Part shown: piece after piece, positions 1 through 6,850 of the stretch
Numbering within the stretch: the first letter of the stretch is position 1
Layout: the number at the start of each line of letters is the position of its first letter
NCBI GenBank assembly: GCA_964408025.1
Contig: CAYOXX010000103.1
Location: 1 to 10,635, forward strand
Direction of reading: 5' to 3'
DNA: 10,635 nt
Origin: CAYOXX01 sp964408025
Lineage (GTDB): Bacteria > Acidobacteriota > DATKUA01
Translations under genes and position numbers: made by a program
The notes under the pieces: model-generated
Databases searched by the model: none
What the model was told of the DNA's origin: nothing
Seen by the model: only the letters and a program-made list of their open reading frames with translations

Positions 1-1210
<1,210 letters not shown>

Positions 1211-1256
1211 CGGGTGCGCGGCCGGCCGGAAGCGGTGGATACCGGGAGCTAACTGG

Positions 1257-2372
1257 ATGGCCAGGGACTACTACGAGGTGCTCGGCGTGGGGCGCGACGC
1301 CGGCCAGCGCCGGATCAAGGAGGCCTACCGCAAGCTGGCCCGCAAGTACCACCCCGACGTCAACCCCGGGGACGCGGGCGCCGAGCGCCGCTTCAAGGAG
1401 ATCAGCGAAGCCTACCAGGTGCTCTCCGATCCCGAGAAGAAGAAGAGCTACGACCGCTTCGGCTCCTTCGACCCCAGCGCCTTCGCCGGCACCGGTCGGG
1501 GCGCGGCCGGCTTCGACTTCCGGGGTTTCGACTTCAGCGACATCGGCGCCAAGGCCGGCTTCGGCGACATCTTCAGCGAGATCTTCGGGCGGCGGAAGCG
1601 CCGCAGGCCCCCGAGGGAGCCGCGCCGCGGCGCCGACCTGCAGTACGTGGTCAACCTCAGCTTCGCGGACGCTCTCAAGGGTATCGAGACCGGGGTGGCG
1701 TTCAACCGCGCCGAGCAGTGCAAGGCCTGCGGCGGCGGCGGCCGTATCCTGACCGGTGGGACGCGGCCCTGCCCCGCCTGCGGCGGCAGCGGCCGGGAGG
1801 ACATCCAGAGCGGAGCGCTGCGCTTCGAGAGCGATTGCCGTAGCTGCGGCGGCAGCGGCGTGGCTGCCGGCGAGCCATGCAGCCGCTGCGGCGGCCGGGG
1901 CTCCATGCCGCGCCGGGAGAAGATAACCGTGAGGATCCCCGCGGGGGTGGACAACGGCTCCCGCGTGCGCGTCGCCGGCAAAGGCGATGCCGGGCCCGGC
2001 GGCGGCCCGCCGGGCGACCTCTACATCATCGCCAGGGTTGCACCCCACCCCTTCTTCGAGCGCCGGGGTAACAACATCTACGTTACCGTGCCGATAACAG
2101 TGACCGAGGCGGCGCTGGGGACGAAGCTCGAGGTGCCGACCATCGAGGGCGCCACTGCTATCCGCATCCCGCCGGCCACCCAGAGCGGGCAGCGCTTCCG
2201 CCTGCGCGGACGGGGCGCCAAGGCGCTGAAGGGGGGCGGGCGCGGCGACCAGTACGTCGAGGTCAAGATCGTCCTGCCGAAGGTGATTGACGAGGGCGCC
2301 AAGGAGCACTATCGTAATCTCCGGGAGCGCGAGCGCTTCAATCCCCGCAAAGACCTGTTCGGCAGCACGTGA
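1257..2372 (+). CDS. dnaJ: Type I co-chaperone DnaJ (Hsp40)
   Basis: Co-chaperone that delivers substrates to DnaK and stimulates its ATPase. At 371 residues it has the normal type I length. Domains in order: J domain at residues 4-68 with the catalytic HPD at 32-34; a Gly/Phe-rich linker at about 77-110 containing a DIF motif (GDIFSEIFG); a basic stretch at 112-124; a zinc region with four complete CxxCxGxG knuckles at 155-162, 172-179, 194-201 and 208-215; then the two C-terminal substrate-binding beta domains (IPAGVDNGSRVRVAGKGDAG, GDLYIIARVAPHPFFERRGN, PTIEGATAIRIPPATQSG). The ATG start is supported by GGGAG at 1244-1248, 8 bases upstream. The gene sits between dnaK and hspR and its stop overlaps or nearly abuts the next gene, as in a chaperone operon. 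No grpE is found between dnaK and dnaJ. Confidence 0.98.
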   Translation: MARDYYEVLGVGRDAGQRRIKEAYRKLARKYHPDVNPGDAGAERRFKEISEAYQVLSDPEKKKSYDRFGSFDPSAFAGTGRGAAGFDFRGFDFSDIGAKAGFGDIFSEIFGRRKRRRPPREPRRGADLQYVVNLSFADALKGIETGVAFNRAEQCKACGGGGRILTGGTRPCPACGGSGREDIQSGALRFESDCRSCGGSGVAAGEPCSRCGGRGSMPRREKITVRIPAGVDNGSRVRVAGKGDAGPGGGPPGDLYIIARVAPHPFFERRGNNIYVTVPITVTEAALGTKLEVPTIEGATAIRIPPATQSGQRFRLRGRGAKALKGGGRGDQYVEVKIVLPKVIDEGAKEHYRNLRERERFNPRKDLFGST

Positions 2373-2375
2373 GCG

Positions 2376-2381
2376 TGAGGG
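2376..2381 (+). promoter_or_regulatory. Ribosome binding site that favours the ATG at 2390 for hspR
   Basis: TGAGGG ends 8 bases before the ATG at 2390, good Shine-Dalgarno spacing. The alternative GTG at 2369, which overlaps the dnaJ stop as GTGA, has no purine-rich site in front of it (the bases before it read ttcggcagcac). The choice is inferred from sequence only. Confidence 0.5.
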
Positions 2382-2389
2382 TGCCGGCT

Positions 2390-2770
2390 ATGGACGGGAA
2401 GAAGAAAGCCTACTACTCGATCGGCCAGGTGGCCGAGTCGTACGGCGTCCACCAGCAGACCCTGCGCCAGTACGAGCGGCTGGGGCTCCTGACGCCCTCG
2501 CGCACCCAGGGCAACACGCGCCTCTACGCCGACGCGGACCTCGAGCGGCTGGAGATCATCCTCAACCTGACCAGGGAGCTCGGTGTGAACCTGGCCGGCG
2601 TCGAGATCGTCCTCAACATGCGCGAGAAGATGGAGGAGACTCAGCGGCAGATAAACGGCCTGATCCGCTACCTGCAGGCGACGGTCGAGCGCTTCCACAT
2701 CGAGATCGAGGACGAGAACGTCCAGAGCCTGGTGCGGGTCAGCCGCTCGACCCACCCGGTCAAGCAGTAG
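2390..2770 (+). CDS. hspR: MerR-family heat-shock repressor, HspR type
   Basis: Probable transcriptional repressor of the chaperone operon. In characterised HspR proteins the repressor binds HAIR operators and needs DnaK as co-repressor; that is family knowledge, not seen here. The 126-residue protein has a MerR winged helix at residues 8-55: YYSIGQVAESYGVHQQTLRQYERLGLL, then the wing with NTRLYADADLERL. The stretch TRELGVNLAGVEIVL (61-75) is the hallmark that separates HspR from metal- or drug-sensing MerR proteins. A helical, probably coiled-coil segment follows (77-100). There are no cysteines, which also argues against a metal or redox sensor. An upstream GTG at 2369 would add seven residues and give a 4-bp overlap with dnaJ; I prefer 2390 for its ribosome site. 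Its place directly after dnaJ supports the HspR assignment. No clear HAIR element was seen in the window, but the dnaK promoter lies outside it. Confidence 0.9.
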   Translation: MDGKKKAYYSIGQVAESYGVHQQTLRQYERLGLLTPSRTQGNTRLYADADLERLEIILNLTRELGVNLAGVEIVLNMREKMEETQRQINGLIRYLQATVERFHIEIEDENVQSLVRVSRSTHPVKQ

Positions 2771-2962
2771 CCCTCCTTCTCCGCGGCGTCGGCCCGACAT
2801 GTTGTGCAGATGGTTCCGACAGAGCGCCCGGCGGATAAAGATTTCCGCTTCGGTGAGCTGACGGCCTGTCGCCACCGGGACGGTTACCCTGAGGGCCGCA
2901 GCAGAGAGCTTCGAGTCGGCAGGGCGGCTGGCGGGCGAACTGTTGTGGGGGAGGCTTAGGAC
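2771..2962 (+). other. Spacer between hspR and the sigma gene, possible promoter region
   Basis: These 192 bp hold no credible gene on either strand. They are long enough for a separate promoter for the sigma gene, but I could not find a convincing -35/-10 pair: TTGTGC at 2802 and GATAAA at 2834 are 26 bp apart. A weak dyad (GCGGA, 8 bases, TCCGC) lies at 2832-2849. No hairpin followed by a T run marks a terminator after hspR. Confidence 0.4.
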
Positions 2963-3817
2963 ATGGCCTACCGTAAGTACGAGCGTCTCTCCGGCGACAC
3001 GCTCAAGCTCTACCTCAACGAGATCGCCAGGATCCCGCAGATCTTGCCCGAGCGGGAGCGGGAGCTGGGGCGCCGCATCCGCCAGGGGGGGGACGAGGAG
3101 GCGGTGCGGGAACTGATAGAGGCCAACCTGCGCTTCGTCGTCGCCTTCACCAAGAAGTACCAAGGGGGGGGGATCGGCCTGCCGGACTTGATCAACGAGG
3201 GGAACATGGGCCTCATCGAGGCGGCCAAGCGCTTCGACCCCGACAAGGGCGTCAAGTTCATCACCTACGCCGCCTGGTGGATCCGGCAGGCGATCATGTA
3301 CGCCCTCGGCGAGAAGGGGCGCACGGTGCGGCTACCGCAGCGCCGCTCCAACCTCCTCTACCAGCTCGGCCGCAACTACAACGAGCTCCGGGGCACACTC
3401 AACCGCAACCCGACCACCGAGGAGCTGGCCAGGGAGATGGACATCCCCGTCGAGCAGGCGGACGACCTGTTGCGCTATCACCAAGAGGACATCAGCCTCG
3501 ACAGCGGGCTGAGCGAGGACTCCAGGCTGGAGTTCAAGGACCTGGTCGAGCAGGAGAGCGAGCCGCCGGCCGACCTGGTGCTGATTCGCAAGAACTTCGA
3601 GGACCAGGTGCGCGAGGTCGTAAAGGACCTCAGTCCCAAGGAGCAGAAGGTGATCCAGGAGCGCTTCGGCCTCCTCGACGACGAGCCGAAGACGCTGCAG
3701 CAGATCGGCGAGATGCTGGGCGTGACGCGGGAGCGGGTGCGGCAGATCGAGCAGCAGGCGATGAAAAAGTTGCGCCGCAACGCCAAGTGCCGCAAGCTGC
3801 TAACCTTCCTGAACTGA
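2963..3817 (+). CDS. RpoD/SigA-family RNA polymerase sigma factor, short form without region 1.1
   Basis: Sigma-70 family factor that directs RNA polymerase to promoters. The 284 residues show region 1.2 (DTLKLYLNEIARIPQILPERERELGRRI, about 12-39), region 2 (about 49-125) with LIEANLRFVVAFTKKY, then DLINEGNMGLIEAAKRFD and the -10 recognition and melting part ITYAAWWIRQAIMYALGEKGRTVRLP, region 3 (about 126-175) and region 4 (about 213-275) with the -35 helix-turn-helix TLQQIGEMLGVTRERVRQIEQQAMKKLR. Region 1.1 and the large non-conserved insert of E. coli RpoD are absent, so it is either a compact primary sigma or a group 2 paralogue; the window cannot decide. The ATG is preceded by GGGGAGG at 2948-2954 with 8-base spacing. 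It follows the HspR gene by 192 bp and precedes the DnaC-like gene by 52 bp. Two long G runs lie in the early coding sequence (3085-3092, 3164-3172) but the frame is intact. Confidence 0.95.
   Translation: MAYRKYERLSGDTLKLYLNEIARIPQILPERERELGRRIRQGGDEEAVRELIEANLRFVVAFTKKYQGGGIGLPDLINEGNMGLIEAAKRFDPDKGVKFITYAAWWIRQAIMYALGEKGRTVRLPQRRSNLLYQLGRNYNELRGTLNRNPTTEELAREMDIPVEQADDLLRYHQEDISLDSGLSEDSRLEFKDLVEQESEPPADLVLIRKNFEDQVREVVKDLSPKEQKVIQERFGLLDDEPKTLQQIGEMLGVTRERVRQIEQQAMKKLRRNAKCRKLLTFLN
3085..3172 (+). repeat. Two poly-G tracts (8 and 9 G) inside the sigma gene
   Basis: A run of eight G occurs at 3085-3092 (encoding part of Gln-Gly-Gly-Asp) and a run of nine G at 3164-3172 (three Gly codons in the loop before DLINEG). 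Both are in frame and the protein aligns with the normal family length across them. Such runs are prone to slippage or to sequencing error. Confidence 0.9.
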
Positions 3818-3824
3818 GGCGGCG

Positions 3825-3857
3825 TCCCGCCGGCGACCGCTTGGCGGTGCGGCGGGA
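3825..3857 (+). promoter_or_regulatory. Two-tier hairpin just before the DnaC-like gene, overlapping its ribosome site
   Basis: TCCCGCCG (3825-3832) pairs perfectly with CGGCGGGA (3850-3857), and inside it ACCGC (3836-3840) pairs with GCGGT (3844-3848) around a TTG loop. The 3' arm runs into the Shine-Dalgarno stretch GGGAGGAGGAG (3854-3864) of the gene starting at 3870. There is no T run, so it is a poor intrinsic terminator. A role in partly masking the ribosome site or in mRNA processing between the sigma and ATPase genes is inference. Confidence 0.55.
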
Positions 3858-3869
3858 GGAGGAGTATCG

Positions 3870-4742
3870 GTGAGCAAAGCTGGCGACCGCGGCTGCCCCG
3901 AGTGCGGCGGCAGCGGCTGGCTGATCGAGGAGCGCGACGGCAGGGAGATCGCCCGCCGCTGCAAATGTTATATGGAAGAAATTGTAGATCGTCTTCTTAA
4001 AAATGCACATATTCCTTATCACTATCAATCGCTTACAATATCGAATTTCAATCCTTACGATCCTATTCTGAAGGCTGCAGTGAAAATGGTGAATGAGTTT
4101 ATCGAGGCATATCCTTTAGTTGAAAAGGGAATATTGTTTGTAGGTCCACCTGGAACTGGGAAAACACATCTTGCAACTGGCCTGTTATCTTCTGTAATAA
4201 AGAAATGCAGAATAAATGGTTTATTCTGCGATTTTAGCCAAATGATTCGATCAATTCAGGATTCATACAATCCAGATACCGTTTCTACAGAGCTATCTAT
4301 TATTAAACCTATCATAGAAGCTGATTTATTAGTGATGGACGAGTTGGGATCCATTCGGCCAACTGAATGGATTCACGATACTATAACATATATCATAAAC
4401 AATCGATACACGAATGATAGAATCACAATATTCACTAGCAATTTTGGATTAGAAAGAGGAGATTTAGATAAAACAAGAACAAAGCACATCGAAGAATGGC
4501 AAACAGAGATGAGAGAATTAAGTGGTAAATATTCTCCATCTGAGTATAAAACAATGCTTAGAATATTAAAAGGTTTTGCTGACAAAGAAATCGGCAAAGG
4601 TTATGCATTGCACCATCGAATTGGAACACGCCTGATGAGCCGCCTGTACGAGATGTGCAGCCCTGTGTGGCTCGACGGCGTTCCCGACTACCGCCTGCGC
4701 GGTGTCGGGAGCGGCAAGAGGAGCGCCATCGACAAGCGGTAG
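3870..4742 (+). CDS. DnaC/DnaI-like AAA+ ATPase with N-terminal zinc knuckle; base-composition mosaic
   Basis: ATP-binding protein of the DnaC/DnaI/IstB type; relatives load the replicative helicase or assist transposases. The GTG start has a strong GGAGGAG site 5-8 bases upstream. Residues 9-33 form a probable zinc knuckle (CPECGGSGW, then RRCKC; Cys 9, 12, 31, 33), seen in many chromosomal DnaC-like proteins. The AAA+ core has Walker A GPPGTGKT at 92-99, Walker B LLVMDELG at 153-160 and a sensor-1-like TIFTSN at 186-191. The box with the conserved arginine motif is RIGTRLMSRLYEMC at 250-263. Between sensor 1 and that box lie about 58 residues, more than the roughly 15-25 I expect, so there seems to be an insertion near 196-248. 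Codons for residues 1-31 and about 254-290 are GC-rich, whereas those between are AT-rich. There is no IS-type transposase next to it, so a chromosomal loader-like role is more likely than IstB. Its true partner is unknown. Confidence 0.88.
   Translation: MSKAGDRGCPECGGSGWLIEERDGREIARRCKCYMEEIVDRLLKNAHIPYHYQSLTISNFNPYDPILKAAVKMVNEFIEAYPLVEKGILFVGPPGTGKTHLATGLLSSVIKKCRINGLFCDFSQMIRSIQDSYNPDTVSTELSIIKPIIEADLLVMDELGSIRPTEWIHDTITYIINNRYTNDRITIFTSNFGLERGDLDKTRTKHIEEWQTEMRELSGKYSPSEYKTMLRILKGFADKEIGKGYALHHRIGTRLMSRLYEMCSPVWLDGVPDYRLRGVGSGKRSAIDKR
3963..4630 (+). other. AT-rich segment inside the ATPase gene, probable recombined DNA
   Basis: A line-by-line hand count of 3961-4620 gives 229 G+C in 660 bases (about 35%), against 75% for 3901-3960 and 63-68% for 4621-4740. 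The left change falls at the codon for Lys32, within the last Cys pair of the zinc knuckle; the right change falls at the conserved IGTRLMSRLYEMC box. The frame is open throughout, and codons end mostly in A or T. The borders in conserved protein motifs suggest allelic replacement from a low-GC relative of the gene rather than insertion of a mobile element; no terminal repeats were seen. Confidence 0.85.
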
Positions 4743-4815
4743 CCGACCGCCGCGGCGGATTCCTGTCTGTTATCTTTCAGGTGGGATCGACATTCCCGTC
4801 AGTCACCTCTGTAGC

Positions 4816-4833
4816 GGCGGCCTTTAGGCCGCC
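4816..4833. repeat. Perfect 7-bp hairpin with TTTA loop
   Basis: GGCGGCC (4816-4822), loop TTTA, GGCCGCC (4827-4833). It lies 74 bp after the ATPase stop and has no T run after it, so it is not a typical intrinsic terminator, although it could still act in termination or mRNA protection. Confidence 0.6.
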
Positions 4834-4856
4834 TAGTCGGGCTCCGCCCGAGGCGG
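4829..4856. repeat. Hairpin that competes with the 4816-4833 stem
   Basis: CCGCC (4829-4833) pairs with GGCGG (4852-4856), and TCGGGC (4837-4842) with GCCCGA (4846-4851) around TCC; TAG is bulged on the left arm. The CCGCC arm is the same as the 3' arm of the preceding hairpin, so the two structures exclude each other in RNA. Confidence 0.5.
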
Positions 4857-4865
4857 ATAAATTCA

Positions 4866-4918
4866 GCCCGACGCTACCGCTCGCGCGGCTGTCTTAGCGG
4901 CTGACCGTAGCGTCGGGC
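4866..4918. repeat. Perfect 12-bp inverted repeat
   Basis: GCCCGACGCTAC (4866-4877) is matched exactly by its inverse GTAGCGTCGGGC (4907-4918) around a 29-base centre. The centre carries GCGGCTG twice (4885-4891, 4897-4903). Similarity extends loosely outward (AAATTCA on the left, AATATTCAT in reverse on the right), suggesting the edges of a small non-autonomous element. Confidence 0.7.
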
Positions 4919-5002
4919 GAGATGAATATTCCTGTCTGTAATATTATGGCGCGACAGTAAAAAGTGTCCTGTTGCGAAAGCCGACAGCGAAAAAATCAAT
5001 TC

Positions 5003-5034
5003 CATAGCAGGAGGGCCGATATTCCTGTAGGCCG
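5003..5034 (+). repeat. Palindromic repeat unit, copy 1
   Basis: A 32-base unit beginning CATAGCAGGAGGGCCGAT that differs from the copy at 5050-5081 at three positions. Its GGCC...GGCC hairpin (5014-5033) is imperfect, with one mismatch and one G-T pair. Confidence 0.75.
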
Positions 5035-5049
5035 CCTTGCCTCAATTAT

Positions 5050-5081
5050 CATAGTAGGAGGGCCGACATTCCTGTCGGCCG
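5050..5081 (+). repeat. Palindromic repeat unit, copy 2, with perfect hairpin
   Basis: Second copy, 47 bases after the first. It contains GGCCGACATTCCTGTCGGCC (5061-5080), an 8-bp perfect stem with a TTCC loop. Fifteen bases of its right half (from 5069) recur exactly at 5193-5207. Confidence 0.75.
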
Positions 5082-5344
5082 GCCTCGGACAAGAATGTCA
5101 GGGCTCCTGTTTATTGAGATGGATCGCGGACAGGAATGCCCGCCAGGGCGCGCCTAGGTTGGGCCGCGCTCCTGGTTTGGGGGTGGATGTTTTTCCTGTC
5201 GGCCGGCTATCTCCTCGGCGCCGCCGGGCGCGGCGAAAGATGCCGGTGCCGCGCGGACCGTCGGGCACGCTCCCTCGGCGAACTTATTATTCCTGCCAGC
5301 GTATGGTATTGTTGGAAACAGATATATTGAATTCCCCCCGAAAC

Positions 5345-5356
5345 AAAACCGGTTTT
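5345..5356. promoter_or_regulatory. AAAACCGGTTTT palindrome upstream of the permease pair, possible operator
   Basis: A perfect 12-base palindrome 18 bp before the first possible ATG of the permease gene. It could be an operator, but no regulator is encoded beside it and one copy alone is weak evidence. Confidence 0.25.
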
Positions 5357-5373
5357 CGTAAACGAAATGGTGC

Positions 5374-6840
5374 ATGGGGATGATCAGGCAGTTAGCGACT
5401 CACACCTTCCGGCAGCACTTGTTAACCTTGCGGTTCTCCATCGGCGTGGTGATGGCCATCGTCATGGTGGTGGCGGTGACCCTGGTGCAACTGCAGGACC
5501 TGGAGGCGCGCTCCAGCTCGGCCGCGCAGTACGATCGGCTGCGTCTCGAGATACGTGAGAGAATCACGGCCTGGAGCATGGTCCGCACGGTGCTGGCGCT
5601 GCCGCCCTCGGATCTGTCGTTCATGGCCAAGGGGATATCGGCGGCGGCTCCCAACCACATCGAGGTCAGCGCCGGCCGTCCGGTGACGCTCCTCGAGATG
5701 AGCCGCTACCATGCCGCCAATCCGCTGCTCGATTTCCTGCCAGACCCGGACGTGTCGAGCATCGTCGCCTTCTTCTTCAGCTTTCTGGCGATCCTCTTCT
5801 CCTACGACCTCGTGAGCGGCGCCCGCGAGCAGGGGATGCTGCGCTCGCTCCTGGCCGCCGGCGTCGGCAGGATAAAGTTGATTGCTGGCCTGGCGCTGGG
5901 AGGGGTGGCGACGCTGACGCTGATCGTGGCCCTCAGCTTCGGCGCCCTCGTGGCCACGCTGCAGTGGGCTTCTCGGCTCCAACTCAGCGGAGAAGTTCTC
6001 GCCGGGCTACTCATCATGGCCGTCGAGATACTGCTCTACTGCATCCTCTTCTTCACCATCGGCCTGCTCTGCTCGTGCCTCTGCAGGCGCTCGAACCTCT
6101 CGCTGCTCTTCGCGCTCCTGGCCTGGGTGGTTCTGGTCATCGCCCTGCCGCCACTCGCCGCGCAGCTGGTGATCCAGCTCGATCCGCTGCCCACAACGGA
6201 GTCGCTGGAGCGGAGCGTTCGGGAGATTGACACGGAGTTCAGTCAGCAAATCTTGGAATACGCCCGGCCCCGCCATCCCGACGGATACTACGGCTGGAAC
6301 AGCGGTGATATTTTCGACATGAGCGTATCGAACGCCCACTACATCGTCCGCTCACCCTTCGAGGAGATAATCCGCTTCCGCTGCGAACTGCGCGAGCGGT
6401 TCGAACCGCTGAGAGAACGTGCTGTGGGTCGGATAGGCCAGATGCAGCGCGAGTACGGAAACCGCATGTGGCGCCAGGCCGAGCAGATCCGTCTGCTGAA
6501 CAGCCTTTCGCCGGCGGCGGTGCTGCGTCGCCTCTGCGCCACCGCCGCGGGGACCGACCCGGGGGCGCTGCGCCGCTTCATGGAGTCGGCCCGCGAGCTG
6601 AGGGAAGCCTACGTCGACTTCCAGCGAGGCAAGGATTACGGCAGCCTCGACTTCACCACCGACCAGCACCGCGACGGGGGCCGGCTGGACCTCGACGGTC
6701 TCCCGCCGAATCCGAGACTGCAGTGGGAGGCAGCGGACGTGCTGGCGCGCTCGGCGGGCGACATCGCCCTGCTCATCGCCCCGCTGGTAGTTCTGCTGCT
6801 TGCGATCGGCTTCATCTTCAACCGTTACGACGTCCGCTAG
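5374..6840 (+). CDS. ABC-2-type transporter permease with large non-membrane loops (first of a pair)
   Basis: Predicted inner-membrane subunit of an ABC exporter of the ABC-2/NosY-GldF-like kind; the substrate is unknown. The 488 residues show TM1 at about 21-40, a soluble loop to about 125, TM2 128-147, TM3 168-193, TM4 208-233, TM5 241-268, a long soluble, charged domain at about 270-460, and TM6 463-482 before a short FNRYDVR tail. The stretch FSYDLVSGAREQGMLRSLLAAGVGR (142-166) is the usual coupling-helix region of ABC-2 permeases (the second permease has LSYDAVAGERRQGTLSLVFSNPISR), which supports the assignment strongly. ATG at 5374 or 5380 are both possible; neither has a strong ribosome site. 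The partner gene begins 10 bp after the stop. No ATP-binding subunit is encoded in the window, so it must come from elsewhere if the pair is functional. Confidence 0.85.
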   Translation: MGMIRQLATHTFRQHLLTLRFSIGVVMAIVMVVAVTLVQLQDLEARSSSAAQYDRLRLEIRERITAWSMVRTVLALPPSDLSFMAKGISAAAPNHIEVSAGRPVTLLEMSRYHAANPLLDFLPDPDVSSIVAFFFSFLAILFSYDLVSGAREQGMLRSLLAAGVGRIKLIAGLALGGVATLTLIVALSFGALVATLQWASRLQLSGEVLAGLLIMAVEILLYCILFFTIGLLCSCLCRRSNLSLLFALLAWVVLVIALPPLAAQLVIQLDPLPTTESLERSVREIDTEFSQQILEYARPRHPDGYYGWNSGDIFDMSVSNAHYIVRSPFEEIIRFRCELRERFEPLRERAVGRIGQMQREYGNRMWRQAEQIRLLNSLSPAAVLRRLCATAAGTDPGALRRFMESARELREAYVDFQRGKDYGSLDFTTDQHRDGGRLDLDGLPPNPRLQWEAADVLARSAGDIALLIAPLVVLLLAIGFIFNRYDVR

Positions 6841-6843
6841 GAG
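6839..6843 (+). promoter_or_regulatory. Ribosome binding site fixing the start of the second permease
   Basis: AGGAG overlaps the TAG stop of the first permease and ends 7 bases before the ATG at 6851. The ATG at 6845 would be only one base away, and the ATG at 6800 lies inside the first gene, so 6851 is preferred. Confidence 0.75.
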
Positions 6844-6850
6844 TATGGCC

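Larger units (their letters stand above)
4759..5297. repeat. Cluster of degenerate palindromic repeats with core ATTCCTGTC (REP-like)
   Basis: Exact copies of ATTCCTGTC occur at 4759-4767, 4928-4936 and 5068-5076, and one in reverse orientation at 5129-5137. One-mismatch copies occur at 4792-4800, 5021-5029, 5192-5200 and 5289-5297, plus a reverse copy at 5088-5096. Nine copies in about 540 bp in both orientations, several flanked by GGCC/CCGAC arms, point to a family of short palindromic elements. No transposase of the REP-associated type is in the window. Confidence 0.75.
4743..5373. other. Gene-free, repeat-rich intergenic region
   Basis: About 630 bp with no credible coding region on either strand. 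Open frames here carry repeat-derived peptide strings such as ADIPVGRLA and GPTFLSAGLG, which is what this class of palindromic repeat yields when translated. The region holds the repeat cluster 4759-5297, several hairpins and, near its right end, an AAAACCGGTTTT palindrome. TATATT at 5323-5328 resembles a -10 box for the permease genes, but no good -35 lies 16-18 bp upstream, so a promoter is only possible. No tRNA or other known RNA gene was recognised. Confidence 0.75.

Noticed and set aside
2309..3163. 284-codon open frame on the - strand across hspR and the start of the sigma gene
   Set aside because: It lies opposite two well-identified genes and has no recognisable motif; another high-GC shadow.
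3870..4742. ATPase gene as IstB of an IS21-type insertion sequence
   Set aside because: There is no IstA transposase beside it, no terminal repeats were seen, and the zinc-knuckle start and placement after the sigma gene fit a chromosomal DnaC-like protein better.
5003..5081. Possible CRISPR array (two similar units 47 bp apart)
   Set aside because: Only two units in direct order, the spacer would be 15 bp, further copies are inverted and degenerate, and no cas gene is present.
5136..5330. Small frame with a hydrophobic stretch (WAALLVWGWMFFLSAGYLLG)
   Set aside because: It looks like a membrane helix, but it crosses repeat copies, lacks a ribosome site and has no other support.
4964..5383. 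139-codon + strand open frame in the repeat region
   Set aside because: The peptide is translated repeat sequence (ADIPVGRLA, GPTFLSAGLG, DVFPVGRLS) with no ribosome site, and it runs into the permease start in another frame.
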